NCBI GenBank assembly: GCA_018398805.1
Contig: JAGFBZ010002322.1
Coordinates: 323,658 to 387,657, forward strand
DNA length: 64,000 bases
From: Hirundichthys speculiger
Lineage: Eukaryota; Chordata; Actinopteri; Beloniformes; Exocoetidae
Reading direction: 5' to 3'
A program made the position numbers and the translations under genes. Below, one piece after another: positions 24,701 through 33,630 of the stretch. Within the stretch, counting starts at the first letter, position 1; each line of letters starts with the position of its first letter. Below the pieces are notes generated by a model. The model had not been told where the DNA came from. It worked only from the letters and a program-made list of their open reading frames with translations, and did no database searches.

Positions 24701-26698
24701 GCTTCCAAGATTCTTTTCAGCGTTGTTGAATGTGCTGTTGATCCGTTTACTCAAAAGAAGATTCACAAAAGAAAAGATTGGTGGAAAGAATCTGTTTGTT
24801 TGGGTTTTTTTACATTTGGATTTACTGTATTTTTGGTTTTTTCAATGGGCTCAGTAGTTAACAGTCTAATTTATTTGACATGTCATTTGACATTTATTTG
24901 AAATTGTCATGTCATGATGCCGTCATGACATCATGATGTCATGATGCCGTCATGACATCATGGACATGTCATGACACCATGATGTCATGACATGACATCA
25001 TGGCATCATGACATGACATCATGGCATCATGGACATGTCATGACATCACATCATGGCATCATGACATGATATCATGGACATGTCATGACATGACATCATG
25101 ACATCATGGACATGTCATGACATCACATCATGTCCATGATGTCATGATATCATGGACATGTCATGACATGACATCATGACATCATGGACATGTCATGACA
25201 TGACATCATGGCATCATGGACATGTCATGACATCACATCATGGCATCATGACATGATATCATGGACATGTCATGACATCACATCATAACATCATGGACAT
25301 GTCATGACATGACATCATGACATCATGGACATGTCATGACATGACATCATGGACATGTCATGACATGACATCATGACATCATGGACATGTCATGACATGA
25401 CATCATGGCATCATGACATGACATCATGACATCATGGACATGTCATGACATCATGGACATGTCATGACATGATATCATGGCATCATGACATGACATCATG
25501 GACATGTCATGTCATGACGCCATGATGTCATGACATGACATCATGACATCATGGACATGTCCATGATGTCATGATGTCATGTCATGACATGTCCATGATG
25601 TCATGATGTCATGTCATGACATGTCCATGATATCATGATGTCATGTCATGACATGTCCATGATGTCATGATGTCATGTCATGACATGTCCATGATATCAT
25701 GTCATGATGCCATGATGTGATGTCATGACATGTCCATGATGCCATGATGTCATGTCATGACATGTCCATGATGTCATGATGTCATGTCATGACATGCCCA
25801 TGATGTCATGTCATGATGCCATGATGTCATGTCATGATGCCATGATGTCATGTCATGACATGCCCATGATGTCATGTCATGACGCCATGATGTCATGACA
25901 TGACATCATGACATCATGGACATGTCATGACATCATGTCAGAGGTGACTAAGAGACTCAGAAAAATAATGATGGAAGAAAAAAAATGAGTGACCACATAA
26001 GAAACCAACTAGGACTAAACCTCAGACAGTGTTGAAAGTGACTTGACCTCCACATCTACAGGGGCGTGACCCTACAGAGGATTAAATGGCCATAGAGGAT
26101 GGATGGATGGATGGATGGATGGATGGATGGATAGATCTATAGGGGGACCCTGTAAGCTAATAAAAATCCCTTTTACAGAACAAATGTCCTTTTGGACCTC
26201 TACTGTGTTTCTACGTTGTGGTAATGAGATGAATGTTGAACCTGGACCGTCTGTCTCTGTCCTCAGGACGTGGGTCTGGACACCATCCCTGCCTGCTGGT
26301 GGTGGGGGACAGTTAGCATGACCACGGTGGGCTACGGCGACGTGGTGCCCGTCACGGTGGCCGGGAAGCTGGCGGCGGGCGGCTGCATCCTGGGCGGCAC
26401 CCTGGTGGTGGCGCTGCCCATCACCATCATCTTCAACAAGTTCTCTCACTTCTACCGGCGGCAGAAAGCTCTGGAAGCCTCGGTGAGGAACAACAACCTG
26501 GAGAGGATGAGGATGAGCTGCGAGAACAAGCCGGAGGACGACGAGGAAGAGGAGTCGTCAGACGGGGACAGTTCCTATCAGGACGAGGACGACGACATCG
26601 ACGACGTAGAAGAGGATGAAGGAGGAGTGATCAACTACAGCTACGCTGAACATCCGTCCTTCACGTTCACGAGCAGGACGGATCCGTATCAGCTGTGA
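12434..26698 (+). CDS. kcns1: Kv9.1-type silent potassium channel subunit, complete nine-exon gene
   Basis: The coding exons are 12434-12604, 15025-15158, 15350-15514, 15582-15753, 16395-16478, 16567-16728, 19764-19847, 24241-24333 and 26267-26698. They sum to 1497 nt (498 residues plus stop); all introns are GT-AG and phases agree. The family (KvS) is electrically silent alone and modifies Kv2 channels in the plasma membrane. Domains in order: T1 tetramerisation (about 20-125), S1 (189-207), S2 (232-250), S3 (263-279), S4 (297-320, [20 protein letters not shown]), S5 (330-348), pore with TVGYGD (375-380), S6 (388-415), and an acidic C-tail. KCNS1 rather than KCNS2/3 is favoured by [39 protein letters not shown] and [17 protein letters not shown]. 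The S6 hinge reads PIT instead of the PxP of conducting Kv1-4 channels, as expected for a silent subunit. Mammalian KCNS1 is slightly longer (about 526 residues). Confidence 0.88.
12605..14905 (+). repeat. 24-bp minisatellite filling intron 1, unit derived from the splice junction
   Basis: The unit is CTGCAGGTGGGTCAGCTGGT followed by CCTA, CCTG or CTCA. Its first 12 bases are identical to the exon 1/intron 1 junction CTGCAG|GTGGGT, so the exon boundary is the first unit of the array. About 90 units follow. None of the three plus-strand frames of the unit has a stop ([24 protein letters not shown]), so the start-codon frame runs on to 14974 if the intron is retained. Indel-damaged units cluster at about 13095-13300 and 14030-14640. 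Confidence 0.95.
15025..15158 (+). CDS. kcns1: kcns1 exon 2 (T1 domain)
   Basis: This encodes [20 protein letters not shown] and on to [13 protein letters not shown], the most conserved part of the Kv T1 domain. The acceptor is CACTCCTGCAG|GTGTGC and the donor TTCAG|GTCCGT. It starts in phase 0 and ends two bases into the Ser102 codon. Confidence 0.9.
15350..15514 (+). CDS. kcns1: kcns1 exon 3 (T1-S1 linker)
   Basis: This encodes [20 protein letters not shown] and continues through an acidic linker to DEISDLN. The GINE and CC residues match the Kv9 T1 domain. The acceptor is CACACAG|CCAGG and the donor ACAG|GTAAGA. The DEISD motif is also characteristic of KCNS1. Confidence 0.9.
15582..15753 (+). 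CDS. kcns1: kcns1 exon 4 (S1)
   Basis: This encodes the segment ending [20 protein letters not shown] then the hydrophobic S1 and NSIPEYQ. The upstream intron is only 67 bp. The acceptor is GTCCTCAG|GGACAT and the donor is CAG|GTCAAT, phase 0. Confidence 0.9.
15775..16162. repeat. telomere-like repeat (CCCTAA/CCCCTAA) in kcns1 intron 4
   Basis: About 390 bp of CCCTAA, CCCCTAA and CTAACTCTAA-type variants start 20 bp after the donor and fill more than half of intron 4. The vertebrate telomere unit is TTAGGG (CCCTAA on this strand); most units here are the seven-base variant CCCCTAA. This is a degenerate interstitial telomere-like array. Confidence 0.9.
16395..16478 (+). CDS. kcns1: kcns1 exon 5 (S1-S2 loop and first part of S2)
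   Basis: This 84-nt exon encodes 28 residues ending [12 protein letters not shown], where S2 starts. The S1-S2 loop is much shorter than in mammalian KCNS1, which has an Ala-rich expansion there. The acceptor is GTTTCAG|ACCTTT and the donor GAG|GTGAGA; both ends are phase 0. Confidence 0.85.
16567..16728 (+). CDS. kcns1: kcns1 exon 6 (end of S2 and S3)
   Basis: This encodes [20 protein letters not shown], then [16 protein letters not shown] (S3) and GNLGRLVQ. The acceptor is CGATCTCTCCGAG|GTTGTG and the donor CAG|GTGAGT. The 88-bp intron before it interrupts S2. Confidence 0.88.
17381..18360. repeat. 40-bp minisatellite inside the intron 6 hAT
   Basis: The unit is AGGCTAATAATGTAAACAGA followed by ACACAGGTAGCCTACACAAC, present about 24 times. 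Roughly the first 13 units are identical, while the later ones carry recurring variants (AATACAGG, GGTTAATAA). This gradient suggests recent expansion at the left side. It starts within hAT internal sequence. Confidence 0.95.
18560..18925 (+). repeat. dispersed repeat with GTCGCTA motifs (copy 1), with G-run and GA microsatellite
   Basis: The right part repeats GTCGCTAG/GTCGCTAAA and ends TTGGCAACACTG. A second copy lies at 47552-47890 on the opposite strand, sharing GAGCTCGAGTTGTC-like sequence, GTGATGGCTTCAAACC and CACCAGAAAAAGTCGCTAGA. Copy 1 has a G-rich run (about 18605-18632) and (GA)n (about 18660-18721), which copy 2 lacks. It is probably nested in the hAT. The class is unknown. Confidence 0.6.
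19764..19847 (+). CDS. kcns1: kcns1 exon 7 (S4 voltage sensor)
   Basis: This 84-nt exon is the voltage sensor, [20 protein letters not shown] then RSLGATLQ, with regularly spaced Arg/Lys. The acceptor is CTTCCTCCAG|GTGTTC and the donor GCTGCAG|GTGAGT. The last residue is Gln, where I recall Lys in related channels, as if the CAG|GT junction imposed it. Confidence 0.9.
19848..20730. other. kcns1 intron 7, left part
   Basis: This is AT-rich intronic sequence with no recognised element. It lies between the exon 7 donor and the trinucleotide-like array. Confidence 0.5.
20731..22655. repeat. 12-bp GATGCAGCA minisatellite in kcns1 intron 7
   Basis: Units GATGCAGCAGTG, GATGCAGCAGAG and GATGCAGCACTG alternate for about 1.9 kb. 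They are interspersed in the second half with a GATGCTGTTAATGGA variant and larger block duplications. It is CAG/CTG-rich (GCAGCA in each unit). Minus-strand frames rich in LLHHCC are by-products. Confidence 0.95.
22656..24240. other. kcns1 intron 7, right part
   Basis: No gene was recognised. It contains a 49-bp tandem duplication near 24045 and 24094 (CCCCGCCCCCTTCTGTTTTA in both) and a G-run near 23476. It ends at the exon 8 acceptor. Confidence 0.5.
24241..24333 (+). CDS. kcns1: kcns1 exon 8 (S5)
   Basis: This encodes [20 protein letters not shown] and [11 protein letters not shown], covering the S4-S5 linker and S5. The acceptor is GTTTGCAG|CACAGC and the donor GAG|GTAAAA, both phase 0. 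Confidence 0.9.
24890..25945. repeat. CATG quasi-palindromic array in kcns1 intron 8
   Basis: About 1 kb is built from short self-complementary words: GACATGTC, TCATGA, CATGATG and GACATCATG. The left part is dominated by GACATCATGGACATGTCATG. After about 25555 the reverse-complement arrangement CATGTCCATGATGTCATG dominates. The array is therefore also a long imperfect inverted repeat, with the switch at about 25550-25570. It should form extensive hairpins as DNA or pre-mRNA. Confidence 0.9.
26097..26132. repeat. (GGAT)n microsatellite in kcns1 intron 8
   Basis: Nine or so GGAT units lie about 135 bp upstream of exon 9. Confidence 0.9.
26267..26698 (+). CDS. kcns1: kcns1 exon 9 (pore, S6, C-terminus and stop)
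   Basis: This encodes the selectivity filter (TTVGYGD), S6 ([20 protein letters not shown]) and a cytoplasmic tail with a long Asp/Glu-rich run, ending DPYQL and TGA. The acceptor is CTCTGTCCTCAG|GACGTG. The acidic tail differs from the mammalian C-terminus as I recall it. Confidence 0.92.
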   Translation, partial: DVGLDTIPACWWWGTVSMTTVGYGDVVPVTVAGKLAAGGCILGGTLVVALPITIIFNKFSHFYRRQKALEASVRNNNLERMRMSCENKPEDDEEEESSDGDSSYQDEDDDIDDVEEDEGGVINYSYAEHPSFTFTSRTDPYQL

Positions 26699-27000
26699 GG
26701 ACGTTCAGAGCTGACGTGGTCCAATCTGATTTAGGTCGTATTCATGTCAGACCAACATCTCTAAAGCAAAACAAGGTGAAATAAACATCGTTGTTGAACA
26801 TCTGAGACCAACGACTGTCATCAAAACTGTTGGAGCAGATTTAAAAACAGACAGACGGCAGCGTCGTCGTGGTGTCTTTAATCTCTACACGTGGATTATT
26901 TAAAGACGGAGTTCTGTTGGTTCTCATATTGGACTCCAACAGCATGGATGTGAAAAATCTAATAAAAAGATAAAACCAGGTCAAATTTAACACATAGAGC
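26699..27000 (+). terminator. kcns1 3' UTR with candidate polyadenylation signals
   Basis: AATAAA occurs at 26780-26785, 82 bp after the stop codon, and again at about 26961. Either could direct 3' end formation. The true 3' end cannot be told without transcript data. Confidence 0.4.
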
Positions 27001-27299
27001 TGAAGTCAGATAGCATGCAGACACAAAATGAAGCGAATAAAAAAATACAATGAATAACTGTGAATGGTGCATTTGTGGGTGAAAAAAGGACGAGGTGACG
27101 TTTAAATGAAACATCCTGCTGGTGAAACTCATATTTGAGTTTTTGTTTGTTCTGGAGAAAAACTGAAGGGTTGAAAAAGATTATTGGACCTCGGTTCAGA
27201 TACGACAAGATAATAGACAAGAAGATGAACACAGAGGGAGGAGAGAGAAGACAGACGCCAGCTGATCTCTGACGGCCTGAGACCGTCGACCAATCAGTG

Positions 27300-27400
27300 A
27301 CGTCCTAACAGCTTCAGCCGTTCAAATTCAAATTCAAATATACTTTATTAATCCCCCAAGGGGGAAATTCAGGTTTCAGTCCAGTCTGGTGGACTAGAGG
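27300..27400 (-). mobile_element. LINE 3' tail, antisense
   Basis: Read on the minus strand, this is TTTCCCCCTTGGGGGATTAA then TAAAGTATATTTGAATTTGAA, the kind of 3' end plus short tandem tail (TTTGAA) carried by many fish LINEs. The rest of the LINE is not recognisable in 27400-28080, where no intact frame is seen. Confidence 0.5.
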
Positions 27401-27459
27401 AGCTGCCGGTGTCCAGCGCTCCTTCTTCATGTCCCGGTCCTGTGGTCCGACTGCTAACT

Positions 27460-27562
27460 CCAGTTAACAGCCATTAAAACCAGTTAACAGCCGTTAAAAC
27501 AGTTAACAGTCGTTAGAACCAGTTAACAGCCGTTAGAACCAGTTAACAGCCGTTAGAACCAG
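27460..27562. repeat. 20-bp tandem repeat, five units
   Basis: The units are CCAGTTAACAGCCGTTARAA-like, in direct tandem. This is a short minisatellite within the intergenic region. Confidence 0.85.
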
Positions 27563-28083
27563 TTTATCTCCATAACGATGACCAGTGAGATATCTCCAGG
27601 TCAGAGGAGGAAACACCGATGAACCAGACCGTCTCCTCTGGGGAGACCGAGCTCCTTCAGTCCGGCGAGCGACGGAGCCAACCGTCCCAGAGCCCGGTTC
27701 ATCATGCGGACCGGACCAGGCCGTTGTCGTCTCCCCCGGCGGTGCTGGGCCCCACCAGGTCACCAGACGGCCCCTGCCAGGTCAGCTGACCCATCCGGCG
27801 TGTAGACAGCTGGACGGGGGCAGCATGTCGCCGCTGCTACGTCGGGGGCTCGTCCCGGCTCCGTGACACTGCAGCCCAGAACCAGTGGCGGTGGTTGCCG
27901 CGGGTAGCAGTTCAGGACTACTCTGCTTCCCGAACCGGCCTCCAGCGACACCGTCCATGTCGCAAGAGGACCGGTCCGCACCTGCAGACGGCAGGTCAAC
28001 ACCCGACTGCAAAACCACCACACCGGACACAAACTGGAGCGTCCAGCGTCACAGGGACACGTCCCCGGAGCAGCAGCGTGTAG
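27563..28083. other. GC-rich intergenic sequence, nothing assigned
   Basis: Frames are open in places on both strands, but no domain or homologue was recognised. It may be eroded LINE sequence joined to the tail at 27300-27400. Confidence 0.3.
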
Positions 28084-28084
28084 C

Positions 28085-28554
28085 ATCCATCCATCCATCC
28101 ATCCATCCATCCATGCATCCATCCATCCATCCATCCATCTATCCATCCATCATCCATGCATCCATCCATCTATCCATCCATCCATCCATCTGTCCATCCA
28201 TCCATCCATCCATCCATCCATCCATCCATCCATCCATGCATCCATCCATCCATGCATCCATCCATCCATGCATCCATGCAACAATCCATCCATCCATCCA
28301 TGCAACAATCCATCCATCCATGCATCCATCCATCCATCCATCCATCCATGCATCCATGCAACAATCCATCCATCCATCCATGCAACCATCCATCCATCCA
28401 TGCATCCATCCATCCCTCCATCCATGCATCCATCCATCCATCCATCCATCCATGCATCCATGCAACAATCCATCCATCCATCCATGCATCCATCCATCCA
28501 TCCATGCATCCATCCATCCTTCCATCCATCCATCCATCCATCCATCCATCCATC
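28085..28554. repeat. (CATC)n tetranucleotide array
   Basis: About 470 bp of CATC units are interrupted by GCATC and CATGCAACAAT variants that recur as a larger block. The length, a multiple of 4, opens long frames on both strands (HPSIHPS / WMDGWMDG), which are by-products. Confidence 0.95.
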
Positions 28555-28884
28555 AGCCTGATTCTGCAGCTTCTTCATCATCTGGAGAACTTCATTGTTC
28601 TATTGATCCTGTAGAAGTTTCTTTCTCTATCTAGTAGACGACAGGACCATAAAATCCATAAACTCCCTGCTTTGACTCTTCATTCTTCCTCAAATATCCA
28701 CGGTGGACAGATTTATAAAATGCAATCAGACTCAGAAGCTTTCTAATCATTTTAATGTCAGAAGATGGATTGAAGACGTTTGGACTAATGTTCTGGTGTC
28801 TCCCAGCAGCTACAGAAACCGGCTAACGGGTTGCTAACGGGTTGCTAACGGGTTGCTAACGGGCAGGATTCTGATTTTAGTTTC

Positions 28885-29140
28885 CACTGAGCTGTTCTGA
28901 AGAAGGATCAGCTGATCGTTAATGATGGACAGCAGCATCGTTAACGATCAGCTGATCATTAATGATGGACAGCAGCATCATTAACGATCAGCTGATCATT
29001 AATGATGGACAGCAGCATCATTAACGAGCAGCTGATCGTTAATGATGGACAGCAGCTTCATTAACGATCAGCTGATCATTAATGATGGACAGCAGCATCA
29101 TTAACGATCAGCTGATCATGTTAATGATGGACAGCAGCAT
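28885..29140. repeat. 40-bp tandem repeat of palindromic units
   Basis: The unit is AATGATGGACAGCAGCATCA followed by TTAACGATCAGCTGATCATT, in about six copies. CGTTAACG, GATCAGCTGATC and ATGATG...CATCAT are inverted within each unit, so every unit can fold. It is preceded by four GCTAACGGGTT units at about 28825-28862. Confidence 0.9.
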
Positions 29141-29524
29141 CATCCAGTCTCAGCAGAGATGAGTCCACATGGTCCCGCCCTTCAGTTATTCTTATGGGAC
29201 TTAAATCAAATTCACCAAAAGGACAGTGAGTTATTACCAACCGTGCTTGAGATTAGATTTATGTCTGATATAAATAACGTCTGTGGAGAATGAAAGGTAA
29301 AATCTGAGGTAAAGAGATGGATGTGAACAACAGACGTGACGCAGCGTTTTAGAAGCTTTCTCTTTGCTCTGAAGCGTTGCCATAAATTCAGCATCGGTGG
29401 CGTCCTGCCATAAACTTCATTTACCAGATGAGTTTGTGAAACATCCAGCTGCTGTTTCCTGCTGACTGGACGTCCACCATCACGGCTGACTGACGCTTCC
29501 AGAACTCTCCGGGTCCTTTCATCT

Positions 29525-30939
29525 CCCCTCAGTATCTGAACACGCCCCTCAGTATCTGAACACGCCCATCAGTATCTGAACACGCCCATCAGTACCTGAA
29601 CACGCCCATCAGTATCTGAACACGCCCATCAGTATCTGAACACGCCCATCAGTACCTGAACACGCCCATCAGTATCTGAACACGCCCATCAGTATCTGAA
29701 CACGCCCATCATATCTGAACACCCCTCAGTATCTGAACACGCCATCAGTATCTGAACACGCCCATCAGTATCCTGAACACGCCATCATATCTGAACACCC
29801 ATCAGTATCTGAACACGCCCATCAGTATCTGAACACGCCCATCAGTACCTGAACACGCCCCATCAGTATCTGAACACGCCCATCAGTATCTGAACACGCC
29901 CATCAGTATCTGAACACGCCCATCAGCCCATCATCTGAACACGCCCATCAGTATCTGAACACGCCCATCAGTATCTGAACACGCCCATCAGTATCTGAAC
30001 ACGCCCATCAGTATCTGAACACGCCCATCAGTATCTGAACACGCCCATCAGTATCTGAACACGCCCATCAGTATCTGAACACGCCCATCAGTACTGAACA
30101 CGCCCCATCAGTATCTGAACACGCCCATCAGTATCTGAACACGCCCATCAGTACACACGCCCATCAGTATCTGAACACGCCCATCAGTATCTGAACACGC
30201 CCCTCAGTATCTGAACACGCCCATCAGTATCTGAACACGCCCCTCAGTATCTGAACACGCCCATCAGTATCTGAACACGCCCCTCAGTATCTGAACATGC
30301 CCATCAGTATCTGAACACGCCCATCAGTATCTGAACACGCCCCTCAGTATCTGAACACGCTCATCAGTATCTGCACACGCCCATCAGCATCTGAACACGC
30401 CCATCAGAACACGCCCCTCAGTATCTGAACACGCCCATCAGTATCTGAACACGCCCATCAGTATCTGAACACGCCCATCAGAACACGCCCATCAGTATCT
30501 GAACACGCCCATCAGAAACACGCCCCTCAGTATCTGAACACGCCCCATCAGTATCTGAACAGCCCATCAGTATCTGAACACGCCCATCAGTATCTGAACA
30601 CGCCCCTCAGTATCTGAACACGCCCATCAGTATCTGAACACGCCCATCAGTTGAACACGCCCATCATCTGAACACGCCCATCAGTATCTGAACACGCCCA
30701 TCAGTATCTGAACACGCCCCTCAGTATCTGAACACGCCCATCAGTATCTGAACACGCCCATCAGTATCACCCCCTCAGTATCTGAAACACGCCCATCAGT
30801 ATCTGAACACGCCCATCAGTATCTGAACACGCCCATCAGTATCTGAACACGCCCCTCAGTATCTGAACACGCCCATCAGTATCTGAACACGCCCCTCAGT
30901 ATCTGAACACGCCCATCAGTATCTGAACACGCCCATCAG
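29525..30939. repeat. 20-bp minisatellite (CACGCCCATCAGTATCTGAA)
   Basis: About 70 units vary mainly at CATCAG/CTCAG and TATC/TACC. Between about 29700 and 30790 several units are broken by deletions. It lies in the kcns1-stk4 intergenic region. Confidence 0.95.
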
Positions 30940-30945
30940 GGACGT

Positions 30946-31844
30946 TTCCAACAGATTAGTATTTAAAAAGACATTAAAAAAAACAAACACCAACAAGAGA
31001 CTGAAGGAAGATGATCAGCCCTTTAAGATAATTACCTGTAGCCACAACTGCATTTTCTCTGTGCTCAGGTAGACTCCAGGTGCTGCTCAAGCTCCTCCCC
31101 CTTTGCCCTCCCTTGACACGTGTCCTTCCGGTAGAAGGAAGATTAAAGTTTAATGCAATGATTTATAAATGTCATAAACCCATATTTTGTTCCAGTCGAA
31201 CATAACGAACATATCAGGTGATTATTTTACTATTTTATTTGAGAATATCAGCTCCTTTTGACTTTGACGGCATTTTCTTAGAAACATCTGTGGAGGTTTC
31301 AGGAGGACGAGGACGTCTGCAGACGGGTCCGGGTTAGAAACCTTTAAAGTCTCAGAGAAATGAAATGAAGTTGACCTGCTGATGGCTGACTGAGGAAGAC
31401 TCTGGAGCATCAGAGGAGAGGACGACGCTAACGGAGGTTGAAGCTTCGTCTTGGTGAGTCTGGACTGAAAGCAGCAGGAAACTAGACGAGAACATGAAAC
31501 AGATTTTATTTTGGTCTAAAACGTCTCAGTGTGAACCTTCAGGTCTCTGCCTGGATCATAAAACTCATGACTGCAGCTTGAACAAGCAACAGCCGTGAGT
31601 TCTCATGACGTTAAGAAGCTCTGGTTGCATGATGGGATCTGCGTCAGCACACCTGGATGAAGCAGAAGAACTGCTGCCATCCGTCTGGAGGTTTTTACCA
31701 TCACAAACCGACGAGACAGCCAGAACTCCTCCGTGGTCTGACGAGAAGGAACCAGGATTTCCAGCTTCTGGTTCACAGAAGGTCAAACTAAAGAGCTAAA
31801 ATGACAGCAGCTCCTAAAAAACCCGGTGCAGACACCAGATCTGT
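30946..31844. other. intergenic sequence, nothing recognised
   Basis: No frame with recognisable similarity, tandem structure or transposon end was found. Confidence 0.4.
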
Positions 31845-31848
31845 TTAA

Positions 31849-32900
31849 CCCTTGCGTGATGTTAGGGACTTTTGGACCCATTTTCAATCTTTAATAAAAT
31901 ATAAATCATACAAGTAATACTTTTTTCAACTTGAAACTCATCGTCCTTGGCTTATTTTATGTGAGGGGGATGGAGGATAACTTTTTTGGGGGGAGCTCCC
32001 ACTCTACACCCCCCCTTTACATTTACATCACACAGAGGGTGTTTGGGTCCAAAGGACCCCAATGTAAAACGATTGTTGCATACCTTTACTTGCCTTCCTT
32101 CTACCAGAGACTAGAATACCTGAACAGGGGGTGGAGTGGGGGATATATTTTTCCCAATCAAACTTGACCCAAGGGGCGGGGCTTTGCTACCACGCCATTA
32201 TGCAACAGGAACCCTACATCCCAGCCCCTCTGTGTGCTAGAGACATGATGCATGCACCAGGGGGTCAACAGGGACAGCCCTGAGTGCACCTTACTGTCCC
32301 ACAACCACCCTTGATCAAAGGGGGCGGGGTTTCGCTACCATGTCACCCGCAACACAAATCCCACAATCAAGCCCCTGTGTGAAATCAATTCCATGCAATA
32401 AATATCAATAGTACTGAAGGCCTGTTTCCTTTATTTATAAGCAAGTTGACTGCAGTATTGATCATAACTGTTTTAATAGTGGCATGGAGGTCAGAATCCA
32501 CCCCCTTGGACCAATGTAGATTGGGGACTGGTCAGAAACCACCCACAAGCAACACCCTGGTGAAGACAGTGTGTCTTTGGCCCTCACAAGGGCTAAGTTG
32601 TGGGATTCGTCGCATGCATGATGGCAAAACTCCGCCCCCCAAGGTGACAGTCAGTACAGGGAAGGTCAGTGACATCACAGCAATGCACCAGTAACCCTCC
32701 AGTGAAGACAGCGTGACTCTAGCCCCCACAGAGGCTGAGAAGTGGGATTCGTGGCATGCGTGATGGCGAAACTCCGCCCCCAAAGGACGAGGTCATCATA
32801 GGGAGGGTCAGTGATGTCACAGCTACCCACCAGTAACCCTCCAGTGAAGACAGTGTGTCTCTAGCCCACACAGAGGCTGAGAAGTGGGTCTGGTGGCGTG
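31849..32900. mobile_element. piggyBac-like left end followed by a 142-bp tandem repeat
   Basis: TTAA (31845-31848) is followed by CCCTTGCGTGATGTTAGGGA and later by GGTCCAAAGGACCCC, an arrangement seen in some vertebrate piggyBac derivatives. I did not find the matching right end, so the copy is truncated or the call is wrong. From about 32552 a unit with GTGAAGACAGTGTGTCT, CACAGAGGCTGAGAAGTGGG and AAACTCCGCCCCC repeats about 2.5 times at 142-143 bp. Confidence 0.4.
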
Positions 32901-33087
32901 GAAAAAAGCGTTTCGAATATCTGTCCAGGTTGTAGCTAAAGTATTACATTTAATTTTCTTTCAGTGAGTAAAAGCAGGACAGAAACAGATGACCTTAAAC
33001 TTGAAGTCTTTAATGTTTTGATGTGATTTTCTTTTCTCCAGAATTAATTTAAAGCTTCTACGAGGTGATCAGATCACAGCTGATCGG

Positions 33088-33134
33088 ATCAGAGATGATC
33101 TGATCACCTTTAATCTGATCAGATCATCTCTGAT
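33088..33134. repeat. perfect 19-bp inverted repeat (hairpin)
   Basis: ATCAGAGATGATCTGATCA (33088-33106), a 9-nt loop CCTTTAATC, and TGATCAGATCATCTCTGAT (33116-33134) pair perfectly. With mismatches the stem extends about seven positions further. It lies in a GATC-rich stretch from 33065 to 33150. Confidence 0.85.
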
Positions 33135-33630
33135 GTGATCTGATCAGAGATTTCACCTGCAGACACAGCGGAGAGTCGTTGATGGCTGATTAAAATTTAA
33201 TTTCAGTTATTTTGGCAGACTGAGCTCTCAGAGGGAACAGGAGGGGGCGGAGCCTCAAAGGTCTCAGCGTTTGATGGATCAGATGCTACAAGGAAAGTCT
33301 TTTAAAGAGTCGACCCGTCAACGGGCTCAGAGCTGATGATGAAGACGTGCACTGACATGCAGCCACGGCGGGACCACAGCAGTCTCACCTGAGATCCAGA
33401 CCCACCAGGACAGGTGTGATGAAGGTCGTCCAGAGTCGGAGGAGAAATGAGAAGCTCAGCGCTTCAACGTAGCTGCAACTCAGAGGAATTTAAACCTGAG
33501 AGGTGATGATGTGACGAAGCTCCCTGTTAGAGAGATCAGTAAATACAACACAATTCAGTCCAAGTCATTGGAGTTCACTTCATTTATATATTTATATTTA
33601 TAATAATATTCATATTATATTTAAAATAAT
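33135..33630. other. intergenic sequence, nothing recognised
   Basis: No gene or repeat was identified before the hAT copy. Confidence 0.4.

Noticed and set aside
12434..26698. Assignment to kcns2 or kcns3
   Set aside because: [41 protein letters not shown] and [12 protein letters not shown] fit KCNS1 best among the three as I recall them.
28085..28554. Frames of HPSIHPS and WMDGWMDG type
   Set aside because: They are translations of a (CATC)n microsatellite-like array.
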